From Pempheris klunzingeri (Eukaryota; Chordata; Actinopteri; Acropomatiformes; Pempheridae), in the NCBI RefSeq assembly GCF_042242105.1, contig NC_092014.1, forward strand, positions 4,837,874 through 4,901,873: DNA of 64,000 bases. The letters run 5' to 3'. Both the position numbers and the translations under genes were made by a program. This document shows positions 36,040 to 49,000 of this stretch, in pieces. Position 1 is the stretch's first letter. Every line of letters begins with the position of its first letter. The notes below the pieces were generated by a model. It searched no databases, was not told the origin of the DNA, and saw nothing but the letters and a program-made list of their open reading frames with translations.

Positions 36040-36903
36040 CCTCTGTCTGACTCGATGCTTAAAACTTCAGGAGGGAGGCCCTGTTTCTGTGTGGAAAGGC
36101 TGCTCGCCGCTCAAGAGGCAACCAGAGAGGAGAAGCGCGAGGGGCGAGAACAAGCTGATCCAGCGCAGCCGGTGAGCGAAGGAACACCGGGAGAGCACGG
36201 AGGCGGCGTGAGAGACATGCAGGGACGAGCTATCCACAAGAAAGACGCTTAGATTAGACAGATTTGCAGTCAGGTGAATCGCGCTGGGATGAGAATAATC
36301 TGACTTTTGCAGCGGAGTGTCCAGAGAATTACGCAGCACTCCAAGGTGAACCAACTTTTACGCACGGACATTTGGAGACGCGGTGTCACTCACGAGAAGA
36401 GGGCTGCGTTATCGTTACATTCACTGCGATTTTGGAACGGGAGCCCATAATCTGATCTTTCCATCGAGCACTTTGGCACATGTTGACGTACATATTTTTT
36501 TAAATCACACAATTGGAGGCATTCTTGGAACATTAGTGGGGGGTTATTAGGACTCTCCCTCACACTGCAGACTGACATAATAGGAATTGTGTGGCTGTTG
36601 CCTTCGTGTATCATAAGACCCTGCACCTGTCCCACGGTACCACTGACGTCTCCTTTGGTGAGTTTTCAGACCAGCGGTATGGACAGAGTCAGACGTCTAG
36701 CCTGCGTGTGAGTCACCGTGAGCAAACATTTGGACAAGCTGCGCTCATAAGCAGTGACACATTTGGAGATATTTCACAGTGCGTGCCTCGCACAAGCGGC
36801 CAGCACACGACACCGGGACGAGGCTCGGTGCAGCCGGGGGATTGGACGCCGAGGTGCTAAATGCCCAGCCGGTCGCTTGCGGCTCCTCAGGCTGGGCGGC
36901 AAC
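36040..36903 (+). promoter_or_regulatory. pdgfb promoter-proximal region and 5'UTR with five uORFs
   Basis: A TATA-like 'gcttaaaact' at about 36058 would place transcription start near 36085, giving a 5'UTR of about 820 nt; human PDGFB has a comparably long leader (about 1 kb). Upstream ATG frames: 36217-36252 (11 codons), 36289-36303 (4), 36480-36503 (7), 36679-36711 (10), and 36861-36974 (37 codons). The last overlaps the real start out of frame and stops one base before the end of exon 1. The structured, uORF-bearing leader of human PDGFB is known to repress translation, and the same is likely here. Confidence 0.6.
36071..36252 (+). CDS. possible terminal exon C, overlapping the pdgfb 5'UTR
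   Basis: The acceptor CTTCAG (to 36070) is followed by a frame that continues exon B's phase for 60 codons (Arg/Glu/Gln-rich, 'LLAAQEATREEKREGREQAD') to a TAG at 36250-36252. The same interval is also expected to be pdgfb 5'UTR, and its last 11 codons coincide with pdgfb uORF1. Either the two transcripts overlap or this is only UTR. Confidence 0.2.
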
Positions 36904-36975
36904 ATGAGGTCCTGGGTCCTGCTGCTGCTGCTGGCTGCGCTCTCAGCGGCCCGTCTGCGGCTCAGCAGCGCTGAG
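36904..36975 (+). CDS. pdgfb exon 1 (signal peptide)
   Basis: ATG at 36904 in context GCAACATGA. 24 codons, Leu/Ala-rich hydrophobic core, ending SSAE before GTAAGA. Human exon 1 ends at the same place (SAE before GDP). The same frame is open for 50 codons upstream but without an ATG. Confidence 0.95.
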
Positions 36976-39344
36976 GTAAGACTGGGGGCTGTGCCGGTAA
37001 ACATTTGACCTCTAGTCGGTGAGGGGAGACTAATAAGAGATGGATTAAACATGCATTTTTTTTTCTTTACTAAATGGCAGTCTATAAAATACTGATTTTG
37101 TGATGCAACCATTGGTTAAGAAAAACCAGCCTCCAAAATTAAGGCTCAGTATCGGTTAAGACATTTGTATGCTGTCTTACATCTCTTACCATATGTGATT
37201 TGGACAATTTTGATTAGCAGCCTAAAATATTTATGTCAGCTCTATAATAATAGGGTGGACTGAGCCACCACAACATCCCTGATCAGTTTGGAAGGAATAT
37301 TTAAAAAGTGTACGTGGGACAGACTGAGAAAAAAAGATTTAAAAGATCATTATTTAGGACCATTATGCTAAATATTCTTGATCTCACTCTATCTTAAATC
37401 TCTGCCTGGATCTGTTCACTGATCTGTCACTAAACTGGCAAGAACAAGTTTCTCTGGGTCTGTATAATAAGTGCCCCTGAGAGAAACTAGGAATTGTCAC
37501 AACAGGAAAACCGGTTGCAGGTTCAATGTTCTGACTCGGATATGTTAAATTGATAGTGCCACTCCTGGTGAGACTTTTTTTTTCACTTGTAAGGAGCAAT
37601 TAACTCACATCATCCCCTGAGGTGATTCTGCAAATGATTTGTGTAAGTTTTACTGCAGCACAAAAACAGTGCACTGTTTATTTAGTTTTCTTGTATGTGT
37701 CTGTGTGTGTGTAAGGCAGCTTGTACATCTACATCTTGTACAGCTTGTACATACTCGTACATCTATCTAGTTTCCCCTCTAGTTTTCACTCTGCAGCTTG
37801 TGCTGTATGAGGGATCTGTTTCTCTCCGAGGCTCCTTTTCGTGTTCCATGACAGTGATTCTCCTTAATAGTTACGTACTGTCAGAGAGAGAGAGAGAGAG
37901 GGTGTGAGGCGAGGCAATGCCATGGCTGGTGGCTCAGTGGCGGGAATCAACCTACAGTATGAGGCTGAAGCCAAAATCCTTATGTGTTCTTTCAGTGCCG
38001 TGTGTGCTCTTACCGTAGTCAGGCCAGCGTTTCCACCACACACCATGCAGCCAGCAAACAGAAACTTCAAGGTGACCAAATAAACATCCACAAGTCCACA
38101 CGAAATTGTTGTCTATCAACTTGAGCACCTCATCCTGGCCTGGATAGGCTATATAACCTACGGCATGATCATCTTTTTTAAAAACTAAAAGATGTAACTG
38201 TTGACACATTGGCGTCTTCAAAGTCCTGCTGTTCATGCCCTCATTTGGTCCAGTCTCTTGTCACTTGTCTGCCATGTGGATGGGCTTTCAGATGGCCCAT
38301 GTAAAACATAGCAGTGTTGTGTAGCTGACTGTCTTCACATCTGTATTCAGTTGTTGTAGTTGTCCAAAAAAAATACCCATATGAGCATTTCCTGTTGTGG
38401 CACCTCTGTGGTTAAGTTTCAGCAGGTTAGGTCTGTTCAAGTCTGGTTAAGATAATTAATGTATTATGGTTCAAAAAGACCAGCACAGACTGTTGATAAG
38501 ACAAAGTATATAATTATTGGTCTGTGGTGTCTCATACTTAATACACCCAACCATCCACTCCAACCTGAGACTTTTTTATATTCCTCCCCAACATCAACGC
38601 TGCTGCTACATTTTCTACTCGTCCATTTGAACGTTTGAACATCTGAGTGTTCCCTCAAACAGCCAGTGCTCTTGTTTCTGTTGTAAGGACAGTCTCTGTC
38701 TTCAGCATCCTACCTGTTCAGCAGTGCAGGCCAACGCTGTGCCCACTCTTGGCTCTGTTGTCCCTTTGAGGTGACCCCAGTGTGGACAGGCAGAATTTCT
38801 GTTTGCTTCATTTTAAAAAAGGTCTTTTGTCGTACTTGTGTGTCTTCCCACTTCTCATAGCATCTCTTCCCCAGAAGGCACAGCATCTTGAAACTTCCAG
38901 TGATTGGAGAACTTCTTGAGATAATTACAGTTCACACAGAGAAAACATGATCCTTCAAACACTCTGTGGTGATCAATGTACTGCAGCAGGCAGAAGATGA
39001 GTGCCTTGCACAAGGGCACTTTGTTCATTAGGTGGATACCAGCTGTTGGAGTTAAACCTGTGATCCCTGTAGTCTGCAGGATTATCACGGATACTATTAG
39101 CATACTCAGCTTCATGTGCCTGGTGAGTTAAAGTGCAGCTGATGGTATCACTGACATATTTTTATATTTAAACGAGCACAGACCCGCCATGTGACCTGAG
39201 TGTGGGACAGCATCACACTGATGAGTCCAACTGAGGCTCTGTGACGCTCTATTCGTCCTCATGTCACAATGTTTGGTCCAGTGATGGGAAAAAATCTTTG
39301 ACGTCTTAGTTCTGCCACATCTGTCTGTGGAAAAGACAGGCGCA

Positions 39345-39390
<46 letters not shown>

Positions 39391-42300
39391 CATTATTCAG
39401 CAAAGTCCCTACAGGCTAACTAAGGTAAATATCCAGAAAACACTGCCATAATTTACGAGGAAAAGATGATTCTCTGTTTTCTGTGCAGCTGTCGTGTCTT
39501 TGAGCAATCCAGTCAAACCTCGCTGATTATGTGTTTACAAATACACACATACACACAGACACACACACGAACAAGCATGAATACAAACACACACTGAGCG
39601 GGATGTTACGGTTCATTTTTAAATCCATTTAAACAGAACTGGAGTCAAATACAAACACACAAAAGCATTGACACACAAGGTCAGACCTCAATTCTTTCAT
39701 CATCTGCTGTTCAAATGACAATTGTTACACCGACACACACTCACAATGACACAAACGCACGCACACACACAGCTGATTGGTGGCTTTTGAACAGGTTGTT
39801 GTCTCACTATTGTCTCTGCAGACGAGCTTGTACGATCTGCTGCTGCGAGGCTTGATCCATTTTACATAAGAACAACAACTAATCTGCCAGGGATTTCACG
39901 GACGTTGAGTGCCGTGTCGTAGTGTGTGTATTTGTGTGTGCGCACACATCTGGGAGGTCCATCGCCCGGGTGTAGCTGCGTATGTGTTAGTGGACATATG
40001 TGCTTGTCCCTCTGTCTGTGCATGTGTGTCAGATAGAAAAGCGCAGTGGCACATAAGGGTATTTGTATATAAGCCCTGAATGGTGCAGCATTAGAGGAAA
40101 ATGTGACCCAGAGAGTCCAATGGACAATTTGAAATAAAACAAATAATAATAGCAAACCATACAACTAATAAGGATTTGTCGGTCACAGTTATACACTTAA
40201 AAAGGATAGAAATGACACAAGATCAACAGGTACAGTAAATAGGTTGCAGATATTAAAACGTTTGTTAGAATCAGGGCTGCAGAAGTGGAGAAAACATGCA
40301 ATTTGTGTCACATTTGCTAGACATGAGACAGGATATATCAAAGGTTTATGCACTGTCTGTGTGCATTTCAATGTGTCTGTGGTAGCACATATTGCAAATA
40401 AAAGCAAAACTTAAAATGACTGCAAAAATCAATGTAACTCACTTTCAACTTTCTGTAATGTCGGATAATGATGATATTTTTCTGATCGAAGAAAGCAAAG
40501 AATATTAAATGATATAATATTGCAAATTTACAATTAATCTCGACCAACTTTAACTAAGCATTGAGACAACACTGCAGGTTAGCTCAAACACTTCTGTCAA
40601 TGTGTCTGTGGCTGCTTCACAGTAAGAGTTCTCCAGTGATGGAAGGCTTTTACTTTGAAACAGCTGCAGGCATGCAGCTAACCGTATCAGTCGGCCTGGA
40701 ATGCTAAACATTCACTGTTAATTTAGCTTTTTCGGCCCTTTCTTGGCACTTTCTTCATATCTAATTAGTCTGAAAGATATACAGGAAGACTGCACTTTGA
40801 TACTGTGAAGAGGAGGCCTGAGCTACTTTCTGAATTTTCACTATCCACAACTATTTGTGTTGTATTGGGCTGCAACTGTTTTCAGTTATCACTGATCAGC
40901 TGATTGGTTTGGTCTATAGAATAAAAGGAAATAATGAAAATATCCATCATGATATCCTGAAGCTCAAGGTAATGCCATCAAATTGCACATTTAAGAGTCC
41001 AAAGATATTAATTTTACTATGAGACAAAGAAAAGCAGCAAATCATCAGCCTGAAAAGACTTAAATAACTATTCATTGATCAAGGTAACACCGATCGATGA
41101 ATTGTCCAGCTCTTGTGTTGTGGAGAGTGCTGTGCCTGTGCTTATTGTGTAGAGGGTAGAGCCCTTTGGGGGTCTTATGACACACTTTGCAGGCAGAGGG
41201 CTTTGCTGCCTTGCTCAAAGACCCTGCTCAGCCCTCAGACTGCTCCTTTTCCTCCGCCTCCTCTTTGATTATCCTCATCTCATCTCCTCTTTTCACCCTA
41301 CTCTCTGCTCCTCTCCTCTGTCATCTTTCGATCCATCATCTGCACCCTCGTCTCTGCAGCCTGGGGGGGGGATCTATCTGCTCTCCTGGTGTGTGTCTGA
41401 AAGAGAGAGAGAGAGTACTCATCAAGCTCTGTGAGTCTATCAAGTTAATGCGGCTATGCAGCACGTTGGCCATCTGCCACATCTGCGATAAAAGAAGGCG
41501 TGTGCTGTGACAGGGCGGTGGGACTGCAATTCACTCGTCACACAAACAGGGATTGAATAGTTTTTTTTGTGTGTTTACTTTTTCGAGTCGGTGTCTGATC
41601 ATGTTTGATTGCATGTTTGTATATGTATGACTGTGTGTGTGTGTGTGTGAGCAGTCAGCTGGCCTCATAATTACATTCCATTACACTTCACCTTTCTCCT
41701 CAAACATTCCATACAATCTCTTTGCCTTCCTTCCTTCAAGGCTCCATGCAGTGTGTGTTTTTGCACAAGTGTGTGTGTGTGTGTGTACGACCTGCTTGTA
41801 GAACATGACATCTAACCAGACAGTCCTCTTGACCCAAGAGCTTAGCTACACACACACTCACACCGTGTAAGATATGAAAAATGCCATAACAATGAGCAGA
41901 ACAGAGACTAAAAACAACAAGAGAGGCCTATTTTTGTGTGTGTGTGTGTGTGTGTTAGATAGCAAATAAGGAAGTCCGTGTCAGATATATTCTGGGTAAT
42001 TTAGCTCTTCTGCTCAAACCACTATTATTAGTTTGTTGTCCAATTTTTGGCCCTTTTTAACCAGCAGGTTGTTGTTTGTTCATGTGGGGAACTATTTCCT
42101 GTCTGTGTGTCCCACTCTCTAATTTCTTTGTGTGTGTGTTTGTGCACAAATGTGTATGTGTGTTCAAGATTAACGCTGTCACTGTAATGATAGCTTCTTA
42201 CAGAGTGAAAACTGTGTGTGTGTGTGAGGCTCTCCGGACAAATTGGGTGGACAGTTAAGTGGTAAAGCATCTCTATGTGAACTGGAAAAGAGGGGGCGAG

Positions 42301-44939
42301 TGTGTGTGTGTGTATGCGTGTGTGTGTGTTTGCTTAACTAGGTCAGCCAGTGGCTCGTGAAAGTCATCCAGGTGTCCTCGGCCACCTCCGCCCACAAAGC
42401 AGTCAGACAGAGAGGGAGAAAGCTGGATGAAAAATGAACTTAGACAAAAACATAACATGATAATAAAAGACAATTTTCAAACCCTGAAATCATGTTAAAC
42501 CTGAAATGACCTCTAGCTGGTGATCATTCTTAGGAAAACATCCAAAATGTGAACAAAAATAAAACAATACCACCAGATATATCAGTGTATGTACCACCTG
42601 TTTAAGACTATACAACCAGGTTTTGACTTGTCCAGATGCATGAACACCAGTACTAACATTTTTGACCAATGTAAAAAATCCCCTCTGACCCCTCAATATG
42701 TTATTCTAAATTCAGCTGCATCAGTGTTTCTCCTTATTTTTTGTCCTTTTTTGTTTCAAAAACCTTTGCGTCCACTGCATTTTCAGTTATACCTCAAAAA
42801 ATCTTGACCGTAAATGACATTTTGTGGCTGGTAAAGTCGAAATATTTCAAAAAAGTCTTCTCACTTGGTGAGGTGGAAAGACTGGTGTATCAGTGAAAAC
42901 AGACTTAGCAAATAAATCATGCCATACATGTAGCATGTGACCTAACTGAAACTGTCACTGAGGAGACAAAAAACATCTATATGAAGCAGTGAGGAGACTT
43001 TCTTTCTGTAAATCTGTGTTTTATTGTATTTTCATCGTCCAGTAGAATCGCTCTTATTCGTAGCTTGATTTTACCTCTCAAATATTAATGTTGGTTTTAA
43101 CAGGCGGCTGCATAGAGTTCAGGTGAGGTTACCCTGCAGTGCAACCCATTCTGGATAAACAGTAACTATGTGTTGTCTGATCAGGGGTTAGTGTCTGCAG
43201 TTTGAATATCCGAAGTAAGCAGCTTGGGTAAAAGCTGGTAGCATTGCTGTTTTGTTTGGGTTATTATTATAATATCACTGATTTTGTGTTGAACAAGGTT
43301 CATCAAAAATGAGGTTGTAGTAAAGTAGTGCTTCTACAGTCTGGGGAGAGGTTCGCAAACCACATGAGGAGGAATGTAAGAAAATACCACTGTTACAGTA
43401 TCACAAAATGAATGCAAGAGTAAGACTCTTAGATCCCATATTTGGGGAGCGGGCCCTGCCTGCATTATTAGAGGTGTCAGATATTTACTGTAAACATATT
43501 AGAACCAAAAGCATACATTTTATGTCATGATTACAGTAATAGTAGATGAATGTCTTTACTTTTCTTTCCAGGCATTTTGATGTGTTATCCAAAATATCTT
43601 TCCTCTTACATTCTTTATACTCCTTAATATGTTTTGGCATCTTTCTGGCATGTGACTGTATCAAATGATGTTCCAACTGTTCTGCTATCGTATCAACTTA
43701 CAGCCAACCAAAGCAAAATTTGACATAGAGCACGAAGTAATCAGCCTTTGATCTCGACAAAGAAACCACAGGAGTCTTTGCTTAAAACAGCCACACTGAA
43801 CACATAATGAATTCCTGCGATGGCATTCATTAAAACTTAATTAAATGTCACATTCCTCCTCTTTTCTTGGGCGATAAAGAATTACTGACATGTAAGTAAT
43901 AACAGATTTTGCAGGCATGTTTTCTGTGATTTATATGTGCATATAAATTACAATAAATGCAACCTCCATCGAAATCTGGGACCAAATCTGGGATTTGACA
44001 CTATCTTGTCTTGATGGCTGGTGCGAAAGCATGTTTAACTGAACTGAAAATGAACTGAGAGAGAGAGAGAGGCTAGTTTCCTGTGTTACACCGGGAGCAA
44101 CAGCAGTGTTTGTGGGTAAACAGACGGGGAGAGAGTGACAACAGCAGCAACAAACACCAATCACAACCATCATTTCCTCTGCAGGAGGAAGTGAAACTGG
44201 AGCAAGTGTTGACTGGAGATGGAGGAATGAGATATTATACACCAGCCCTCTGTCTCTGTATGTTTCTCTCTCTGTCTCTCCGCAATTTTTTTTCTTCTGC
44301 TGTTGTTCCATTTCAGCTGCATCCTACAAACTGTTAACTGAAATTAGTTGACAATGCTAATAATCAAAACAACACAGGAAGCCCATCTTTTGTTGTTTCA
44401 GTATCATGTTCACTAGTATCATGTGTATCAAGTGCTTTTTTTCCCATAAATATCTTCTTTTCCCAATAATGAGGCCATTCCTGGTCTCCATGTGAAGTAA
44501 TAACTGTGTGGCAGCCCATAAAGCATGAGCCCTTCAGGGGACTTGAGGCCCAGACTGAACCTGCATGTCCTCCCCAAATAAGACATCTAGCCTCATAGAG
44601 ACCAAAAGTAATTATAAATGTTCGCCATCAACCCTTAAAGTGAAATAATGTCCCACTTTATCACGTTACATTTTAGTGGTAAACTGGGACACTGAATTGA
44701 CACACAGCTACTGATTCTGTTCACTCTAATAACACCTTAAACTTTATTGGCATACCTCACAATGGCAGCTGTTTCCAAGGTAAAAGCAAAAATGCATTAC
44801 AACTGGGTGTTTATCTGTCTCCACAGGGTGATCCGCTCCCTCCGTCGCTGGTCGACCTGGTGAGGAACTCTCCCATCTCCTCTGTGGACGACCTGAAGCT
44901 TCTGCTGCAGCAGGAGACCAGTGCAATAGGTACTAATGA

Positions 44940-45007
<68 letters not shown>

Positions 45008-45167
45008 TAATAACACAGACATGGAGGAGGTAAGTGTGTGGGTGTGTCTACAGAGGCCTGAAGAGATAGGAATGCAGTAAGAGAGAGCAGCAGCAGCATA
45101 CATGCCAGCCAAGCACCATGTTAAGGCAATATTTACCTGAGACAGCAACAAGAGTGATGAACCAGCT

Positions 45168-45202
<35 letters not shown>

Positions 45203-45334
45203 GGGGGTGGGGGGGTAGCTGTGACCTTGGTGTGTGTTGGACAAACCGAGACAGAGAGAGAAAGAGAAACTTCAAGCACAAGGTCACTGCATTGTTCCCC
45301 TGCTCCGGAGTCCTCCCCAGGTTTTGAAATATGG

Positions 45335-45368
<34 letters not shown>

Positions 45369-45993
45369 TTGTGCGACAGAAAGACGACCCCCCCCCACTC
45401 CTACACCCCTCTAAATAGTGTCAGAGTCAGACACATGAGCATGCGGCTTGGTGGCTGATTAAAAGATTCATTAATCTCATCCTTCTGAGGAACCAAGTCC
45501 CAAACACATACATTAATAGACAGTCCTTTGATCATTCCATAATGCATAAATAACATGGTGACATAACAGCGACAACGGAGAGGAACCAACAGAGGGAAGG
45601 ATGCTCAAAAACAGGGCACGAGGAAGTGACTCAGAGTGTATGTTTTTATCCAGAATAAACTTTTTTTTTTTAAGTTTAACTTTTTTAGGGGCCTGAGTTG
45701 AGGCACTAGATCAATGATTTATTTTCTGGATATTTTTGGTGTCATTATTGCTTTGTGTTCTGTTTTCCGACGTCATCTTAAATTTTGGATCTGCATGGAT
45801 CTGTGGATGCCAATGTCAGTCGATCCACTACTTTGGTTCAGACTTAAATATCTTAACAGCTATCAGGTGGATTGAAGTTTGGTCCCCAGATGAATCCATA
45901 GTGATTTTTTTCATCCCCTGACTTTTCCTTCAGTGCCACCATGAGGTTGACATTTTTAGTTTAGTCTAGACAACTACTGGGCCGTGACATTTG

Positions 45994-46035
<42 letters not shown>

Positions 46036-49000
46036 TGGTGATCCTGTAACTTCAGTTTGTATAATGGTTTGGTTAATGTCCATCTATGACATTCCCATAT
46101 GTGTCTGCCATGTTGTACATTCCTCGATAAAGTGGCGCAAGTTTAACATGGCTGAGTTCTTTTGGTACTTAATGTAAATTGTGAAATTCAATAAAAACAT
46201 CTGTGAAAGAAAGATATTTAGTGTATAAGTTACAGTTACATCAGATTCAGCAGAACCAGTATGCTGATTCTTAATGGCCAGCTGGCTTTAGCAGAATTAA
46301 ATGGGTCACATGTTAATACATGAAAGAGGAAGAAAGAAATCAGTCTTACAAAACATTTCAACACAGATAAATGCACTGATAAAATTAGAAAGTAGCTTCT
46401 GAGAACAATAAGAAACTGTTCTCTTTCTGCACCAGGCAGTTAATTAGGCATAACAGGCAACTAAATAACACCTTGTGCATCTGGGCGTTGTGCATACACA
46501 CACCAATGCACACACAAACACAGTGACCAACAGCAATCTACACCAGGGATATAATTAGGACTAAGAGGCTACAGTATGAAATGACGACATATGTGAGAGT
46601 GTACACACACACGCACACACACAAATCCACACATGAGCTATATTTAACAACTCCTATCTCTCCTCAACAGTATTCTTGACAGCGTGGGGACAAATCGTGG
46701 CAGAAAATAGCCTAATTGTTTTAGTGTGAGGAGAAAAAATTGCTTCCTTTCTGCAGTGAACAATGAGCTTCGCTAAAAACTGCCCTAACAGCCTCACATG
46801 CATTTCAGATTTCTGTCATCGCTTGTAAAAGTGCTGGCTCAATGGTGCCAGGCTTTCAGATAAAAGTTGGAGAATATTAAGCAAATTTTATTAACTGTTT
46901 GTCTCGTTCTGTCTCCTTGTCTCTCACCCTTCCAATCTCCTCCCTCCCTGGTTGTTTTCTGTAGAAGAGGAGGAAGATGAGCACGATATTCCCACAAACC
47001 ACACCCATGGCCGATACACTAGAAGTCTTGGTAGGTTTCAGCATCTATTTCTGTCCCTTCCTGTCTGCATTTTGTTTCTTTTTCTTTCCATCTGTTTTTA
47101 CCACCAGTCTCTCAACACTTCGTATGTGATTCCTGCCAAGAATCCCCCTCTTATTCTGTTCTTTCTCCCTCTCCTCCCCTTACCAGTGGAGGCACAGCCA
47201 GCTCAGCAGGCGGCGTGTAAAGTTCGCACAGAGGTGATGGAGGTGACTAGGTCGATGCTGGACCGCCGCAATGCCAACTTCCTGTTATGGCCACCCTGTG
47301 TGGAGGTGCAGCGATGTTCGGGCTGCTGCAACACCAGGCTGCTGCAGTGTGTCCCCACCGTCACCTCCAGTAGATACCTGCAGGTACGAGCACATGCAGC
47401 TGCCATAAAACCATAAATTCATGATTTAAAGTAGGAACAATACCTTTGTGGAAATGTGTCACTATGCGAATGAGTGCTTTTGGTGTTCCAAATACATTTG
47501 GTGGCTTAATCTGAAGATGTGTGTCTTGTTTATCATCTAGACAATAATTGAATATTACAACATACTGGATTTCATGGGAATTGAATCATAATGACCGACC
47601 ATATTATATTACCTTTTTAAATAGTTCTGCTGTGCAAATCAATTGTGCACTGTGATCTTGTGTGCATCCATATGGTGATTAAGAATTTCCTAGATTTCAT
47701 GATATTGCTTCAAGTGATGATTTACGCACTTTGAGATTACAATTTAAAACGCAGAACCTCATTCTTTCCTCAGAAAATTATAGAAAACTTTGGCATGAAC
47801 CCATCAAATTCAGTGGAATTTGATTTACACTTAATGTGTCAGATTTTGTATGCTGATGTTTTGTTGTTTCTCCCTCTTTTCCAGGTGATAAAGATCCAGT
47901 ACATAAACAGGAAAGCCCATTATGACAAAGCCATCATCTCAGTGGAGGACCACGTCACTTGCAGGTGCCAACCTCCCTCATCCTCCTCATCTTCCTCATC
48001 TTCCTCTTCATCCTCCTCTGTTCCCAACCCTCGCTCCTCCATTCAGAGCAACCCCAACCCACCTTCACCACAGCAGCCTCCCCCGTCCTCCCACCTTCCC
48101 CTGCCCCCTCCCCGACCTGCTCACCCAGCTCCACCAAAGACTCACGCTTCCAAGGCCGACCTGCATCGCCACGACGACCTGAAGCACAACCAGCAGCACT
48201 ACCACCCCGAAGAGCGCGAGCCGGTGCCGAGGCAGTGGCAGCAGGGCAGTTACACCCAGCTGGTGCACTGGACACAGCCCAGGGTGCACCAGGCACCCAC
48301 ACACGTTGGTGGGGCTCACACGCCGGTAAGCGGCTGGCCATCTGAAGCGAGGGCGGAGCATAGTGTCATGGGAAGCGCACAGCAGGTCGGGCACGGGAGC
48401 GGGTATGATGGCAGCAGGGAGGAAAGTGGCGTGCATGTACCAAACAGCGGCGGGGAAATGCATCATCCAGATCACATGCAGAGACAACAACAGTTGTTAC
48501 AGCATCAGCAAAGACAGCAGCTTCAGCAGCAATATCAGTATCGCCATCAGCCGCATTACACACAGCAGTACAACCATGGAGGGGCGGAGGACTCAGAGCT
48601 GAGGACACAATATCGACTCAATGCTCCCCAATCAGACAGCGCCTCCTCACCTGGCAGCCCGACCCAACTGCCCAAATTAGAACAAAACCTCACCCCTCCT
48701 TTGACCACCAAACAGAAAGACTCAGTGACCAGCCAAAAAAATACAGAGGTCACAAATCACAAACAGACTGAGACTGAAACAACCAGTCAAAAAGGAGGGA
48801 AAGAGAAGGAGGAAAGTGGGTCAGCCAGTAGCGGGGACACGGCCAGGGCAGAGCTGGCCGGCGAGAGGAAGGAGAAGGACTCAAAAGTGACCAGTGGGGA
48901 CGGTCATTTAACGGAGGAGGAGAGGAGACAGAAAACTCTGGCGACGGTACAGAGGGAACTGGATCGAGAGTCTCGTCCTCATCCGCATCATCCACAGCAA

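Larger units (their letters stand above)
44930..46964 (+). other. pdgfb intron 2 with dense microsatellites
   Basis: A 62-bp (CA)31 tract (44940-45001) starts 10 bp after the splice donor. Further in lie (GA)n at 45172-45200, (GT)n at 45339-45366, a copy of dispersed repeat B (about 45780-45995) and (CA)n at 45995-46033. No coding content. Confidence 0.9.

Noticed and set aside
36754-36903. In-frame N-terminal extension of pdgfb
   Set aside because: The frame is open for 50 codons upstream but has no ATG; the ATG at 36904 begins a proper signal peptide that aligns with other PDGF-B proteins.
47955-48490. 128-141-codon frames antisense or shifted to pdgfb exon 5
   Set aside because: Shadows of a repetitive coding exon with few stop triplets; the plus-strand frame in phase with exons 4 and 6 explains the sequence.
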